A stretch of 41,685 nucleotides of DNA from a virus, in the IMG/VR virus record IMGVR_UViG_3300033153_005305, positions 1 to 41,685 of that record; one strand, written 5' to 3'. Below are positions 33,695 to 40,565 of the stretch, piece by piece (position 1 is the stretch's first letter; each line of letters begins with the position of its first letter). The notes under the pieces are model-generated. The model was not told the DNA's origin. It ran no database searches and saw nothing but the letters and a program-made list of their open reading frames with translations. The position numbers were made by a program, and so were the translations under genes.

Positions 33695-33994
33695 ATGTCT
33701 AGATTATTAGTAGCTGCTTTAAATGTCGGCGCGCTTGCAATAAAAGCCGAGATAGATAAAATAAATAAAGTGTGCAAAAAATTTGAAGGTAGGGACGTTG
33801 TTATACCAGAATCGGTAGACTACCCGTTAAAAAAATTCATAGGCAGAAAAGGCCGTCTGCGCTATCCTCAATTTAATTCGCGTGATGGCTGCATGCACGC
33901 CGTAGTTGACTTGTATTACCTGGACGGTTCGGGGCGTGTAACGTCCTATCCTGAGACCAGGTACTACGTCAATATTACAGACGACTGGTTTTGA
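33695..33994 (+). CDS. Early hypothetical protein, paralogue B
   Basis: 99 aa, start at 33695 after AACAGGAG. Sequence order matches paralogue A at 32980: a helical N-terminus with C near residue 27, IPESVDYP, FIGRKGRLRYP and a C-terminal RYYVNITDDWF. This points to duplication followed by divergence on either side of the gene at 33285. Function unknown. Confidence 0.74.
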   Translation: MSRLLVAALNVGALAIKAEIDKINKVCKKFEGRDVVIPESVDYPLKKFIGRKGRLRYPQFNSRDGCMHAVVDLYYLDGSGRVTSYPETRYYVNITDDWF

Positions 33995-34026
33995 GAAATA
34001 AAACAACAACTAAAGGAGATCACAGG

Positions 34027-34203
34027 ATGCCCAAAACAAGATTGTATGGCGATATATCGCCGAATCATGAAAGTAATTTTCTTTTTATTAAAGGGGCTCT
34101 GGGCTGTAAGAGCAACGGCGAAGCCCTTGAGAGAATGATCGAAAAGCTTATTGGTCCCATACGGAAAGAGGCCGCGAGCGTTAAAGGCGTAAAAGACGCC
34201 TAA
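34027..34203 (+). CDS. Small RHH-like protein
   Basis: 58 aa from ATG 34027, seven bases after AAAGGAGAT; an in-frame ATG at 33991 lacks a site and overlaps the prior stop. TRLYGDISPNHESNFLFIKG then KSNGEALERMIEKLI resembles a ribbon-helix-helix unit (one strand, then helix with the K-S-x-G-E-A-L pattern). It could be a small transcription regulator for the early operon or a DNA-binding partner of the primase-helicase that starts right after its stop. Confidence 0.66.
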   Translation: MPKTRLYGDISPNHESNFLFIKGALGCKSNGEALERMIEKLIGPIRKEAASVKGVKDA

Positions 34204-36471
34204 ATGCAGACTAACTTCAAAAGTAAGCACGGCCCCGCGCTTATAGACGCGCGATATATGCTAGTGCCTATCAAGACGGGCGAAAAGTACCCTAATAAAA
34301 AAGGCTGGCCCCAGCTAAGGGCAACTCTACGAGACGTAGAGAGCTGGGCAGCCAGCCGATATTATGGCGGCCTGGGCGTGCTGGGGGAATTTAACCCTGG
34401 CATAGATATAGACATTCAAGACCGTGAGATAGTCGAAAAGGTTATTAAATGGTGCCAGAAAAACATAGGCGTAACGCCGGTAAGAACCGGTAACGCCCCG
34501 CGCGCGCTTATCCCCTGCTCAGCTCCGCCCGAAGGCCTGGGGCCGGATAACTCGGCTAAGTACGAGGATGATTTAGGGGTATCACACCAAATAGAAATTA
34601 AAGCGAAAGGCCAGCAATGGGTAGCTTACGGCATGCATCCCGGAACTGGAAAACCTTACGCTTGGGAGGGCGGCGAGCTGCATGATCTGGATAGCGACTT
34701 GCTGCCGTTGCTTACCGGGGATAAAATAGCCGCCCTCTTTTCTTATTTCGAGTCAATCGCCCCGGACACCTGGCTAAAGCTTTCTAAGGGACGCGCCCGC
34801 GCCAGAGCAGGCGGGTTAACGTCTGACGGCGAATTACAAGGCGGCACGGCTTTTGAGAATTATAAGCCCCCGCTTAATATAGACGCCGATCGTGTGCGCT
34901 CTATACTGGCAGCTCTGAGCCCCGACGGCGAAGTAAACGGCATGGGCTGGCGCTCTGTAGGCATGGCGCTTTATCATCAATTTGAAGGCAGCGACGAGGG
35001 ACAAGAAATTTACCGGGAATGGAGTGAAAATTCTATAGAGTATGACTATGACGAAATATTACTGCGCTGGCCGTCCTGGGGCGCTAATACCTACAGCGGT
35101 AACCCGGTAACCTTCGCAACAGTTATTCAGATGTATAATGAGGTTACCAAAAAAGCTGACGACCCTACCCGCAGGAAAAAAAGTAAAAAGCTGTCGGACT
35201 GGGAAAAGCGTTTTACTATGGTAGACCTGGCAGACAGTTCAGAAGTACATGACGCCGGAGTACCTATTCATAAAGCCCGCAGGCATACGCTCAGAGCCTT
35301 TAGAGAGCAAAACAGCGGCTACGTCCATAGGTTTAAAAACGTCCTGGGCGACGACGACAGCGAGCCTATGGTAACGTCCTGGCAGAACTCCCAGAACGTC
35401 CGGCACTTCGCCGGTTATACCTATCAGCCGGGGACGCCGCGCTTTTGCCGTCGGCCTAATAGCTACGACGACGACACGCAGTATATAAATACTTTTTACT
35501 TCCCCCCGCATACTGAAGAGATCCCCGATTACCGTGAGCGCTTAGCGCCGTTTAAGGACCTCTTAGCGCACTTGTTTCCAGAGCAAGCCGAAAGGCTGTG
35601 GTTTATTGAATGGCTCGCTAGGCTCATTCAAAACCCCTCTGTAAGGTCATTTGTAACGCCTATTAATATAACGCCGGTAACCGGGACCGGGCGCGGCATT
35701 TTATTTGATATCCTGCGGCTACTCGTCGGCGGCCACAACACCCATGACGTGAGCCCCGACGATATCGAAGGCAGGTTTAACGGCTTTTTGGATAAGTGCC
35801 TGATAGCAGTTATCCAGGAAATAAAAGCTAATACCGGCGCGCGCAAGTACCAGGTCTGGGAGCGTATGAAATCGCTGTTAGCTGATACCGTCGCAAATAT
35901 ACAGGCCAAAGGGCAAGACAGCTACACAGCGCACGTCTACGCTAATTTTTTAATGTTCTCCAATAACATCGACGCCCTGCCGCTGCGGGACGTTAACGAG
36001 CGCCGTGTATATGTTATGCGAGGCGCGAGCCGTGGGCTAAAAAATACAGAGATAGACGCTATTATAGAATGGAAAAAAGAAGAGGTTAATATATCGTCGC
36101 TGTTTAAGTACCTGAAAACCTACCCGGTGGACGAAGGCAATTTTAAGCGAGCGCCTAAGACCTTAACCAAGATTCAAATGGTTAACGCTACTGTAGGCGT
36201 AGGCGGCGCGGATATAGACGACTGGCTAGCCGAGGAAGCCCCGGAGGTATTTGATTTTGACTATGCCTATAACGCCCTGGAGAACTACTCTGAAGATATA
36301 GCAGCGGTGGGCATAGCGCGAGATCGCTTTAGGCGTATGCTGTTAGACAAGGGCTATCATTCAGTACAGATCCGTATAGATAATTCACGGCGCAAGTATG
36401 TGTATTTTCACCCGGACAAAACCGAAAACGATCCGGCTAAATTGAGAAAGCTTTATAATGATATTATTTAA
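34204..36471 (+). CDS. Primase-helicase (prim-pol, PriCT-2 and SF3-like ATPase)
   Basis: 755 aa. The N-terminal prim-pol-like domain has GLGVLGEFNPGIDIDIQD (catalytic D-x-D near 66-70). A PriCT-2-like region follows at about 229-290 (ILAALSPDGE through WRSVGMALYHQ). The C-terminal half is an SF3-like ATPase with the P-loop position T-G-T-G-R-G at about 493-498, where Lys is replaced by Arg, then AVIQEI and NFLMFSNN sensor-like motifs. It would unwind the origin and prime. It begins directly after the RHH-like stop (TAAATG). Confidence 0.88.
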   Translation: MQTNFKSKHGPALIDARYMLVPIKTGEKYPNKKGWPQLRATLRDVESWAASRYYGGLGVLGEFNPGIDIDIQDREIVEKVIKWCQKNIGVTPVRTGNAPRALIPCSAPPEGLGPDNSAKYEDDLGVSHQIEIKAKGQQWVAYGMHPGTGKPYAWEGGELHDLDSDLLPLLTGDKIAALFSYFESIAPDTWLKLSKGRARARAGGLTSDGELQGGTAFENYKPPLNIDADRVRSILAALSPDGEVNGMGWRSVGMALYHQFEGSDEGQEIYREWSENSIEYDYDEILLRWPSWGANTYSGNPVTFATVIQMYNEVTKKADDPTRRKKSKKLSDWEKRFTMVDLADSSEVHDAGVPIHKARRHTLRAFREQNSGYVHRFKNVLGDDDSEPMVTSWQNSQNVRHFAGYTYQPGTPRFCRRPNSYDDDTQYINTFYFPPHTEEIPDYRERLAPFKDLLAHLFPEQAERLWFIEWLARLIQNPSVRSFVTPINITPVTGTGRGILFDILRLLVGGHNTHDVSPDDIEGRFNGFLDKCLIAVIQEIKANTGARKYQVWERMKSLLADTVANIQAKGQDSYTAHVYANFLMFSNNIDALPLRDVNERRVYVMRGASRGLKNTEIDAIIEWKKEEVNISSLFKYLKTYPVDEGNFKRAPKTLTKIQMVNATVGVGGADIDDWLAEEAPEVFDFDYAYNALENYSEDIAAVGIARDRFRRMLLDKGYHSVQIRIDNSRRKYVYFHPDKTENDPAKLRKLYNDII

Positions 36472-36485
36472 CGAAAGGGTAAAAA

Positions 36486-36632
36486 ATGTCACCACTTGAA
36501 TTATTCTGCGTAATTATGTTTTCTATAAGTATGGCAGCCTTTGCTTTTGTGGTAATCGTATTGGTTGCTGCGAGATCCAACGATTATTCTGAAATGATGG
36601 AACATAAAGATTTAAATAAAAAAAGGCGGTGA
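36486..36632 (+). CDS. Small membrane protein
   Basis: 48 aa, ATG 36486 preceded by GAAAGGG. Residues 5-29 form a hydrophobic helix (ELFCVIMFSISMAAFAFVV); the tail is charged (NDYSEMMEHKDLNKKRR). The end sits next to the following gene's ribosome site. Tiny membrane proteins of this sort in early operons often change host membrane functions. No family recognised. Confidence 0.66.
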   Translation: MSPLELFCVIMFSISMAAFAFVVIVLVAARSNDYSEMMEHKDLNKKRR

Positions 36633-36635
36633 GTA

Positions 36636-36845
36636 ATGACTAGGATAAACTTAAAACTTTGTTCGCTCGATGTTAATACCAGTAATGCAACCTGTACTGA
36701 TAGAATAAAGGTTAGTGATTTGCCTCTATGTAAATCAGATACGGAATTTTGCGGTTATGTCGTAAATGGGAAAATACAATTAGACGAGGCTACGCTTAAA
36801 AAAGCGGGTTGTTACAGTGATGTTACCAGCAAAAAAGTAGGGTAA
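36636..36845 (+). CDS. Small Cys-containing hypothetical protein
   Basis: 69 aa, start ATG 36636 with the preceding AGGCGGTGAG. Five cysteines at about 9, 20, 32, 39 and 59. No recognised zinc motif; the C-terminal DATLKKAGC helix is similar in feel to other early proteins. It begins a run of Cys-rich small genes. Confidence 0.65.
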   Translation: MTRINLKLCSLDVNTSNATCTDRIKVSDLPLCKSDTEFCGYVVNGKIQLDEATLKKAGCYSDVTSKKVG

Positions 36846-36848
36846 AAA

Positions 36849-37028
36849 ATGATTGATAAAGGTTATAAGGTTACAATAGATATGGCTGACGAAAAAAAGG
36901 CAGATCGTAGCGCGCTAACTAGGGTAGCGGTAAAAGAGGGCAATGTATATTGTATAAAATGCAGCGTATTTTTAGGTATGACTTGCGATCCGTTTAGACC
37001 AGAGTGTTGTAACGGCTGTTTTAAATAA
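36849..37028 (+). CDS. Small Cys-rich protein
   Basis: 59 aa, ATG 36849. The C-terminal half reads CIKCSVFLGMTCDPFRPECC then NGC; with C-x-x-C, C, C-C and C this could bind zinc or form a small iron-binding knot. The N-terminus is a short charged helix/strand (YKVTIDMADEKKADRS). No family assigned. The site AAAAAATG is preceded by GTAGGG. Confidence 0.65.
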   Translation: MIDKGYKVTIDMADEKKADRSALTRVAVKEGNVYCIKCSVFLGMTCDPFRPECCNGCFK

Positions 37029-37039
37029 AGGGGTACGTA

Positions 37040-37288
37040 ATGAGAAAGCCAACACAACTGTTAAACGAGCTGCTATCTGAAACGCTGCCTAACAGTCCCC
37101 CGCGTCATGCCAAAAATGAAGCCAGGGTGCAAGGGATTTTAGACTTGTTTACTGAGAAAGAAAAAGATCTGAACGCGGCGAAAATTCTGTTAGCCTGGGC
37201 TAGACCCCGGCTGAACACTGTAGTTAGTGCCAAAGATGAGGAAGAGTTTATGTGTAAAATAAATAAGCTACTAAAAGGCGGTGGATAA
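37040..37288 (+). CDS. Small helical hypothetical protein
   Basis: 82 aa, ATG 37040 with AAAGGGG upstream. It is helical throughout (TQLLNELLSETL, ARVQGILDLFTEKEKDLNAA). No family recognised. It is the last gene before a 15-bp inverted repeat that frames the next gene. Confidence 0.7.
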   Translation: MRKPTQLLNELLSETLPNSPPRHAKNEARVQGILDLFTEKEKDLNAAKILLAWARPRLNTVVSAKDEEEFMCKINKLLKGGG

Positions 37289-37293
37289 AGTAT

Positions 37294-37650
37294 TTAACTA
37301 ACCTACGCATACACACATACAAACATATAAACATATAAAAGGAGTAAATTATGATATTAAAAATAATGACATTTAAAAAAGGTAATCATACCGATGGTAA
37401 GAGCGGAGAGGGTATTCATGAGCATGCCTCTACTGAGCTTATCCAAGGCTTAAAAATCCAGTGGTGTGATGTTAAGGCGTTAGACGATAAAATGTTTACT
37501 CGGTTTACTGTTGATGAAAACAAACCGACAGAACGCGATCGCATGATCTCGTTCGACCTGATTAATCAACGCCTAGTTTCCGCCTACGTCCTGAACGACT
37601 CAGGCAAGACAATCCAAAAGCCAATTTAACTTAACTGCGTAGGTTAGTTA
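37294..37650. repeat. 15-bp perfect inverted repeats flanking one gene
   Basis: TAACTAACCTACGCA at 37294-37308 is repeated in exact inverse (TGCGTAGGTTAGTTA) at 37636-37650. The pair encloses a single gene and its leader, 357 bp in all. No target-site duplication is visible outside. In mRNA the arms could close a long stem; in DNA they could be recombination ends or paired binding sites. Confidence 0.8.
37351..37629 (+). CDS. Small hypothetical protein within inverted repeats
   Basis: 92 aa, ATG 37351 after AAAGGAGTAAAT. It has a His-rich spot (GNHTDGKSGEGIHEHAS), then WCDVKALDDKMFTRFTV and a C-terminal helix/strand (DLINQRLVSAYVLND). No family. It is the only gene between the 15-bp inverted repeats, with a long AT-rich, purine-pyrimidine alternating leader (37309-37340) containing CATATAAACATATAAAA. 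Confidence 0.7.
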   Translation: MILKIMTFKKGNHTDGKSGEGIHEHASTELIQGLKIQWCDVKALDDKMFTRFTVDENKPTERDRMISFDLINQRLVSAYVLNDSGKTIQKPI

Positions 37651-37683
37651 TTTTAGTTTTACAATCATTAAGGAGCTTATATA

Positions 37684-37974
37684 ATGACGCTATTTGAAGA
37701 GATAAAAAAGGCGGTAGCCACCTATGATAAAAACCCCGCGCTAATGTCTAAGGCGCGAGCCGTAGAGCTTTTGGAAAGGTGCCTGGTCTTATCCACTGGC
37801 AGAGTTAGAAAGCCGGTTAAATACGCATGCTGCGTTGAAACTAGCTGCCTGTGTTTTAGCCAGTACCCAGGCCGTAAAAATCCGGTAGTAAGGAAAACAA
37901 ATTGCACTCAGCATAAGACGATTAAAACCATGATGCGTTGTAGCCATAAAATACTTAGCGGTAGTACAGCGTAA
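37684..37974 (+). CDS. Small Cys-rich protein
   Basis: 96 aa, ATG 37684 with AAGGAG. The N-terminal half is helical (FEEIKKAVATYDKNPALMS); the C-terminal half has many Cys (YACCVETSCLCFSQY, then NCTQHKTIKTMMRCSH), likely metal binding. No named family. One-base overlap (TAATG) with the zinc-ribbon gene. Confidence 0.7.
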   Translation: MTLFEEIKKAVATYDKNPALMSKARAVELLERCLVLSTGRVRKPVKYACCVETSCLCFSQYPGRKNPVVRKTNCTQHKTIKTMMRCSHKILSGSTA

Positions 37975-38156
37975 TGAGCTGTACTTGCCAAGATTGCGGC
38001 GTTGGTTATAAAGTAGATCTGCTTATCCCCGACGCGCTTTGGGAAGCTATTAGAGGTGATAAAAATTTATTATGCGGCGTGTGTATTATGGATAAAATAG
38101 AAGACCTGGACGAGTATGGCTCTTTAAAAGTAACTGAGGGACAAGTAGGGAAATGA
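37974..38156 (+). CDS. Small zinc-ribbon-like protein
   Basis: 60 aa. Cysteines C-x-C-x-x-C at 3, 5 and 8 and C-x-x-C at 34 and 37 (CTCQDC and CGVC) form a treble-clef or ribbon-like zinc site. A helix WEAIRGDKN sits between the halves. Such mini-ribbons occur widely in phage early regions; partners are unknown. The next gene begins immediately after its TGA. Confidence 0.75.
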   Translation: MSCTCQDCGVGYKVDLLIPDALWEAIRGDKNLLCGVCIMDKIEDLDEYGSLKVTEGQVGK

Positions 38157-38333
38157 GTGATTGAGCCCGAAGATAAAAGAGAGTGTCAATTTAAAGTACC
38201 TCCGGCCTGCCGCATGTACACTCTGTGCATGCATGCGGGCTATGGTAACGGGAAAAATAGTATACGGTGCTGCTTTCTATACTGGGAATTAGTGACTGAT
38301 AGGATTTATAATAAACTTAACAGTGAGGGGTAA
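38157..38333 (+). CDS. Small Cys-rich protein (GTG start)
   Basis: 58 aa from GTG 38157, directly after the previous stop, with GTAGGGAAATG upstream. The translation starts MIEPEDKRECQFKVPPACRM and continues with C-M-H-A-G-Y and R-C-C-F-L-Y-W. The six cysteines suggest metal binding. No ATG fits this frame at the right place, so the start is a best guess. Confidence 0.6.
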   Translation: MIEPEDKRECQFKVPPACRMYTLCMHAGYGNGKNSIRCCFLYWELVTDRIYNKLNSEG

Positions 38334-38335
38334 TT

Positions 38336-38506
38336 ATGGAAATCTTTGAAAGAGCAGACGGTAAAGGTAAAGTGATAATCTTAGCCGATAAACATGATTC
38401 GCGAATTTTAGACGCTATGGTAGTGTACGCGGCTGAAAATAATAAGCGTAAAAAAACCTGGCAGAAAATTTATACGCAGTTCTATAAAGAGCTGCCGCTT
38501 TTTTAA
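38336..38506 (+). CDS. Small basic hypothetical protein
   Basis: 56 aa, ATG 38336 after GAGGGGTAATT, a leader shared with the genes at 38529 and 38966. The translation starts MEIFERADGKGKVIILADK and ends in a basic helix (NNKRKKTWQKIYTQFYKELP). It might bind nucleic acid. No family recognised. Confidence 0.66.
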   Translation: MEIFERADGKGKVIILADKHDSRILDAMVVYAAENNKRKKTWQKIYTQFYKELPLF

Positions 38507-38528
38507 AACCTAATCAGAAGGGGTAATT

Positions 38529-38729
38529 ATGCTAAAATGTTACAATTTTTTATGCGTATCAAATCAGCCGCTTTTAGCTAATAGCTGCTTAAAGCATTGT
38601 GATGATATGCTACCAGGCTGCCCGAAGCTGCACGCCTTTAATAAAATAGAGATCGTTCTGCTAAACGGTAGTGAAAACGACGCAACTTATAAGGCCTGGC
38701 TTAAAGAGAAAAACAAAGTTACGGGGTAG
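38529..38729 (+). CDS. Small Cys-rich protein
   Basis: 66 aa, ATG 38529 with AAGGGG. Five Cys in the first half (LKCYNFLCVSN, NSCLKHCDD, PGCPKLH) are likely a zinc site; the second half is a strand-helix unit (IEIVLLNGSENDATYKAWLK). No family named. Confidence 0.66.
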   Translation: MLKCYNFLCVSNQPLLANSCLKHCDDMLPGCPKLHAFNKIEIVLLNGSENDATYKAWLKEKNKVTG

Positions 38730-38763
38730 TGCTATAAAAAGCCCTGATTTGCACGATTACAAA

Positions 38764-38943
38764 ATGAAAGCCGTCGTCGAATTATCCGGCGAGCAAATCG
38801 AAGCGGTAGTTATATTCGATTACGTAGGCCGTATTGTATACATAAATCAAGTGGTATATAAAGGAAAAGATATCAAGAGCATTATAAGCGGTAGCGTAGA
38901 GGCCAATTTAGAAAGGCTTTTATATAGGACATTTGGTAGATAA
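38764..38943 (+). CDS. Small hypothetical protein, start uncertain
   Basis: 59 aa from ATG 38764; the frame is open from a GTG at 38671 inside the previous gene, and a TTG at 38749 is another option. I prefer the ATG because the coding character begins there (MKAVVELSGEQIEAVVIFDY), but none of the three has a good ribosome site. It is an alpha/beta sequence with beta strands and a terminal helix (ANLERLLYRTF). Confidence 0.55.
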   Translation: MKAVVELSGEQIEAVVIFDYVGRIVYINQVVYKGKDIKSIISGSVEANLERLLYRTFGR

Positions 38944-38965
38944 CAATTAACAGAAAGAGGTAATT

Positions 38966-39256
38966 ATGAAAACTAGTCTCAAATTAATAGCCGAAGAAAG
39001 ATTTCGGCAGATAGATAAAAAAGGCTACGACGCCTTGCGCGATAAAGTACACGTTAAAGGTGAGTTAATAAAAGCTGCCGTAATGTACGCGCTGGATGTT
39101 ATCAAGCCCGGTTTTTCTAATGACGATAAAGTGGTAAACTGGCCTTGGAGTCCGCAATGGTGGAAACCTACGCCCGACGATAAAGTACGGCAGCTTACTA
39201 AAGCCGCTGCCCTAATCGCCGCTGAGATCGACCGGATACAAGGTACTGGCGCTTAG
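38966..39256 (+). CDS. Phage protein with ERxRQ...WPW motif, MazG-like helical
   Basis: 96 aa, ATG 38966 with AAAGAGG. It begins LKLIAEERFRQIDKKGYDA, then HVKGELIKAAVMYAL, WPWSPQWWKP and KAAALIAAEIDRIQ. This arrangement occurs in many phages; helices with E-x-x-x-E and a central D suggest a MazG-like NTP-binding fold, but the enzymatic role is not known to me. It meets the leftward operon tail to tail. Confidence 0.74.
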   Translation: MKTSLKLIAEERFRQIDKKGYDALRDKVHVKGELIKAAVMYALDVIKPGFSNDDKVVNWPWSPQWWKPTPDDKVRQLTKAAALIAAEIDRIQGTGA

Positions 39257-39447
39257 CTCAATAAATCGTCGTAGTCTTCCAAATCCTTTTTACTTGTTAG
39301 CAGGGCGCGTATATACTGCGCGCCTTTTGCTATACACCATTTCTTGAGGCTGGCCGGTACTTTTACCTGGTAGGGTTTCAATGGGCCTTCAGTGCTTATG
39401 CAGGGCTTGCGCCCCCGTTCATGCGGCTGTATGCATCGGCGGGTCAT
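39253..39447 (-). CDS. Small RHH-like protein ending in D-D-L-L-S
   Basis: 64 aa. The start at 39447 overlaps the upstream stop (ATGA). PLKPYQVKVPASLKKWCIAKGAQYIRALL reads as strand, helix and helix in the manner of an RHH (arc/CopG) protein (split here: YQVKVPASL, then GAQYIRALL). The C-terminus is KKDLEDYDDLLS, nearly the same as the DUF2800 and DUF2815 tails. It may be a DNA-binding regulator tied to the replication proteins. Confidence 0.72.
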   Translation of the reverse strand: MTRRCIQPHERGRKPCISTEGPLKPYQVKVPASLKKWCIAKGAQYIRALLTSKKDLEDYDDLLS

Positions 39448-39764
39448 ACTGAGTCCCTTTTCAGTTGTGGCAATACCTTTTCATTCCAATTCAAAGCCTG
39501 TAAAGCAAGGTCTAAGGCTCGCTCTAAATCATAATGATAAATTGTATAAAACCCTATGGGGGTAGTTGGATAAAATTGAAGTGATACGAGTGTATCTTTT
39601 TCAATCATTTTTTGCCTGACGCTCTCGCTAATACTCGGGGGAAAATCGCAGTCGTCGATCTCTTTTAGGGCTTCCTCTACTGTCTGGTGGTAATCCCTAT
39701 AATTATTTATCTCTACCGATACGCTGCATTTACATAGGTCGATCAATTTTTGAAGTTTAGTCAT
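39444..39764 (-). CDS. Conserved phage hypothetical protein (Cys-x-Cys, LQFYPTTPIGFY)
   Basis: 106 aa, ATG 39764 after AAAGGATC. The phrases LIDLCKCSVSVEINNYRDYHQTV and LQFYPTTPIGFYTIYHYDLERAL are recurrent in many phage and prophage proteins. The family has no assigned function as far as I know. Both ends overlap with neighbouring tiny genes (ATGA overlaps). Confidence 0.78.
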   Translation of the reverse strand: MTKLQKLIDLCKCSVSVEINNYRDYHQTVEEALKEIDDCDFPPSISESVRQKMIEKDTLVSLQFYPTTPIGFYTIYHYDLERALDLALQALNWNEKVLPQLKRDSV

Positions 39765-39865
39765 TTTTGATCCTTTCGGTTATTGGCTAAGATATTCGTA
39801 TCCGACCATATGAAATACAGCAAAATATTAATGGTAAGCAAAAGTATAATTATACATGTCATCAT
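39761..39865 (-). CDS. Tiny membrane peptide
   Basis: 34 aa, ATG 39865 with AAAGGATAAA upstream. Hydrophobic residues 3-20 (TCIIILLLTINILLYFIW) make a single membrane helix. Start and stop overlap the flanking genes by four bases each, so coding density argues that it is real. It could target host membrane functions. Confidence 0.6.
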   Translation of the reverse strand: MMTCIIILLLTINILLYFIWSDTNILANNRKDQK

Positions 39866-40101
39866 GTTTTATCCTTTGGTTGTGGGGTTGAGTAAATCTC
39901 ATTATAATAGTTGACGGCTTCTTTTCTGGTCTTAAAACTTGCTATCGGTATATTATCGGGGGTAATATAGAGATTCCACTTTTTAAAACCGCCGCCGTAT
40001 CTCACTCCAGGGATTCTTTCTTTTTTGGTTATCTGATAAGTAGTGTTTATTCTACTTTCCCGTTCTGCCCTTGAGGCAATTTCAGCCTTTATACAATCCA
40101 T
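39862..40101 (-). CDS. Small hypothetical protein
   Basis: 79 aa, ATG 40101 after AAAGGATC. Lys/Arg-rich: a helix (IKAEIASRAERESRINT), then strand RYGGGFKKWNLYI, then a helix KTRKEAVNYYNEI. The central and C-terminal parts feel like an AP2-type integrase-DNA-binding fold or similar beta-beta-helix motif, but this is a guess. No family assigned. Confidence 0.68.
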   Translation of the reverse strand: MDCIKAEIASRAERESRINTTYQITKKERIPGVRYGGGFKKWNLYITPDNIPIASFKTRKEAVNYYNEIYSTPQPKDKT

Positions 40102-40127
40102 GTCTGATCCTTTCGTTTGAGTTGTGG

Positions 40128-40268
40128 TTAACTGTTATTCCTTCTTTTAGCTTTATCTTCTAACTCTTCGGCCACCATTAAAATATCGTTTTCATAGAGA
40201 TCGGGCATTTGGTCTCTCAGCTGATCGAGTAGGTCTAGCCTCTGTCTGATTTTGCTTGAGTTTTTCAT
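40128..40268 (-). CDS. Small helical protein
   Basis: 46 aa, ATG 40268 with AAGGAAAT upstream. A charged helical peptide (SSKIRQRLDLLDQLRDQM, then ILMVAEELEDKAKRR) without membrane segment. It could pair as a coiled coil with a partner. No family recognised; support comes from its ribosome site and place in the operon. Confidence 0.62.
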   Translation of the reverse strand: MKNSSKIRQRLDLLDQLRDQMPDLYENDILMVAEELEDKAKRRNNS

Positions 40269-40281
40269 TTTATTTCCTTGG

Positions 40282-40536
40282 TTAATTGTTATTAAAAGCT
40301 TTCTGTGTAAGTACGAGCTTTCTACCGTCGAATTTTATATAGTCGTTTATCAGTCCTATAACGGCGGCGACTTTGCCCTTTTCGGTGAGGTTGTTTTTAT
40401 AATCGTAAGTGAAGACGCCGGCACCATTGAACATTTTACCGTAGAGCAGCCAGTCAGTATTTACCACTTCATTTTGAAGTTGAAACATTGCTCTTTTGTT
40501 GACTCCGACTTTTGTCATTATTTTTCTGAGTTCCAT
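40282..40536 (-). CDS. First gene of the second leftward operon
   Basis: 84 aa, ATG 40536 after AAAGGAAATAAA. It lies 23 bases downstream of the predicted start of a perfect consensus promoter and is probably one of the earliest and most abundant transcripts. Sequence: MELRKIMTKVGVNKRAMFQL, then WLLYGKMFNGAGVFTYDYK and a terminal helix/strand (AAVIGLINDYIKFDGRK). No family; a host-takeover role is plausible. Confidence 0.72.
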   Translation of the reverse strand: MELRKIMTKVGVNKRAMFQLQNEVVNTDWLLYGKMFNGAGVFTYDYKNNLTEKGKVAAVIGLINDYIKFDGRKLVLTQKAFNNN

Positions 40537-40565
40537 TTTATTTCCTTTTGTTAAGCTCTGTACTA

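Noticed and set aside
37309-37340. Z-DNA or microsatellite in the leader of the inverted-repeat gene
   Set aside because: Alternating CA/TA tracts are short and irregular; more likely an AT-rich leader or promoter -10 region.
38671-38763. GTG 38671 as start of the gene ending at 38943
   Set aside because: It overlaps the previous gene by 59 bases with no ribosome site; still possible, so the start is marked uncertain.
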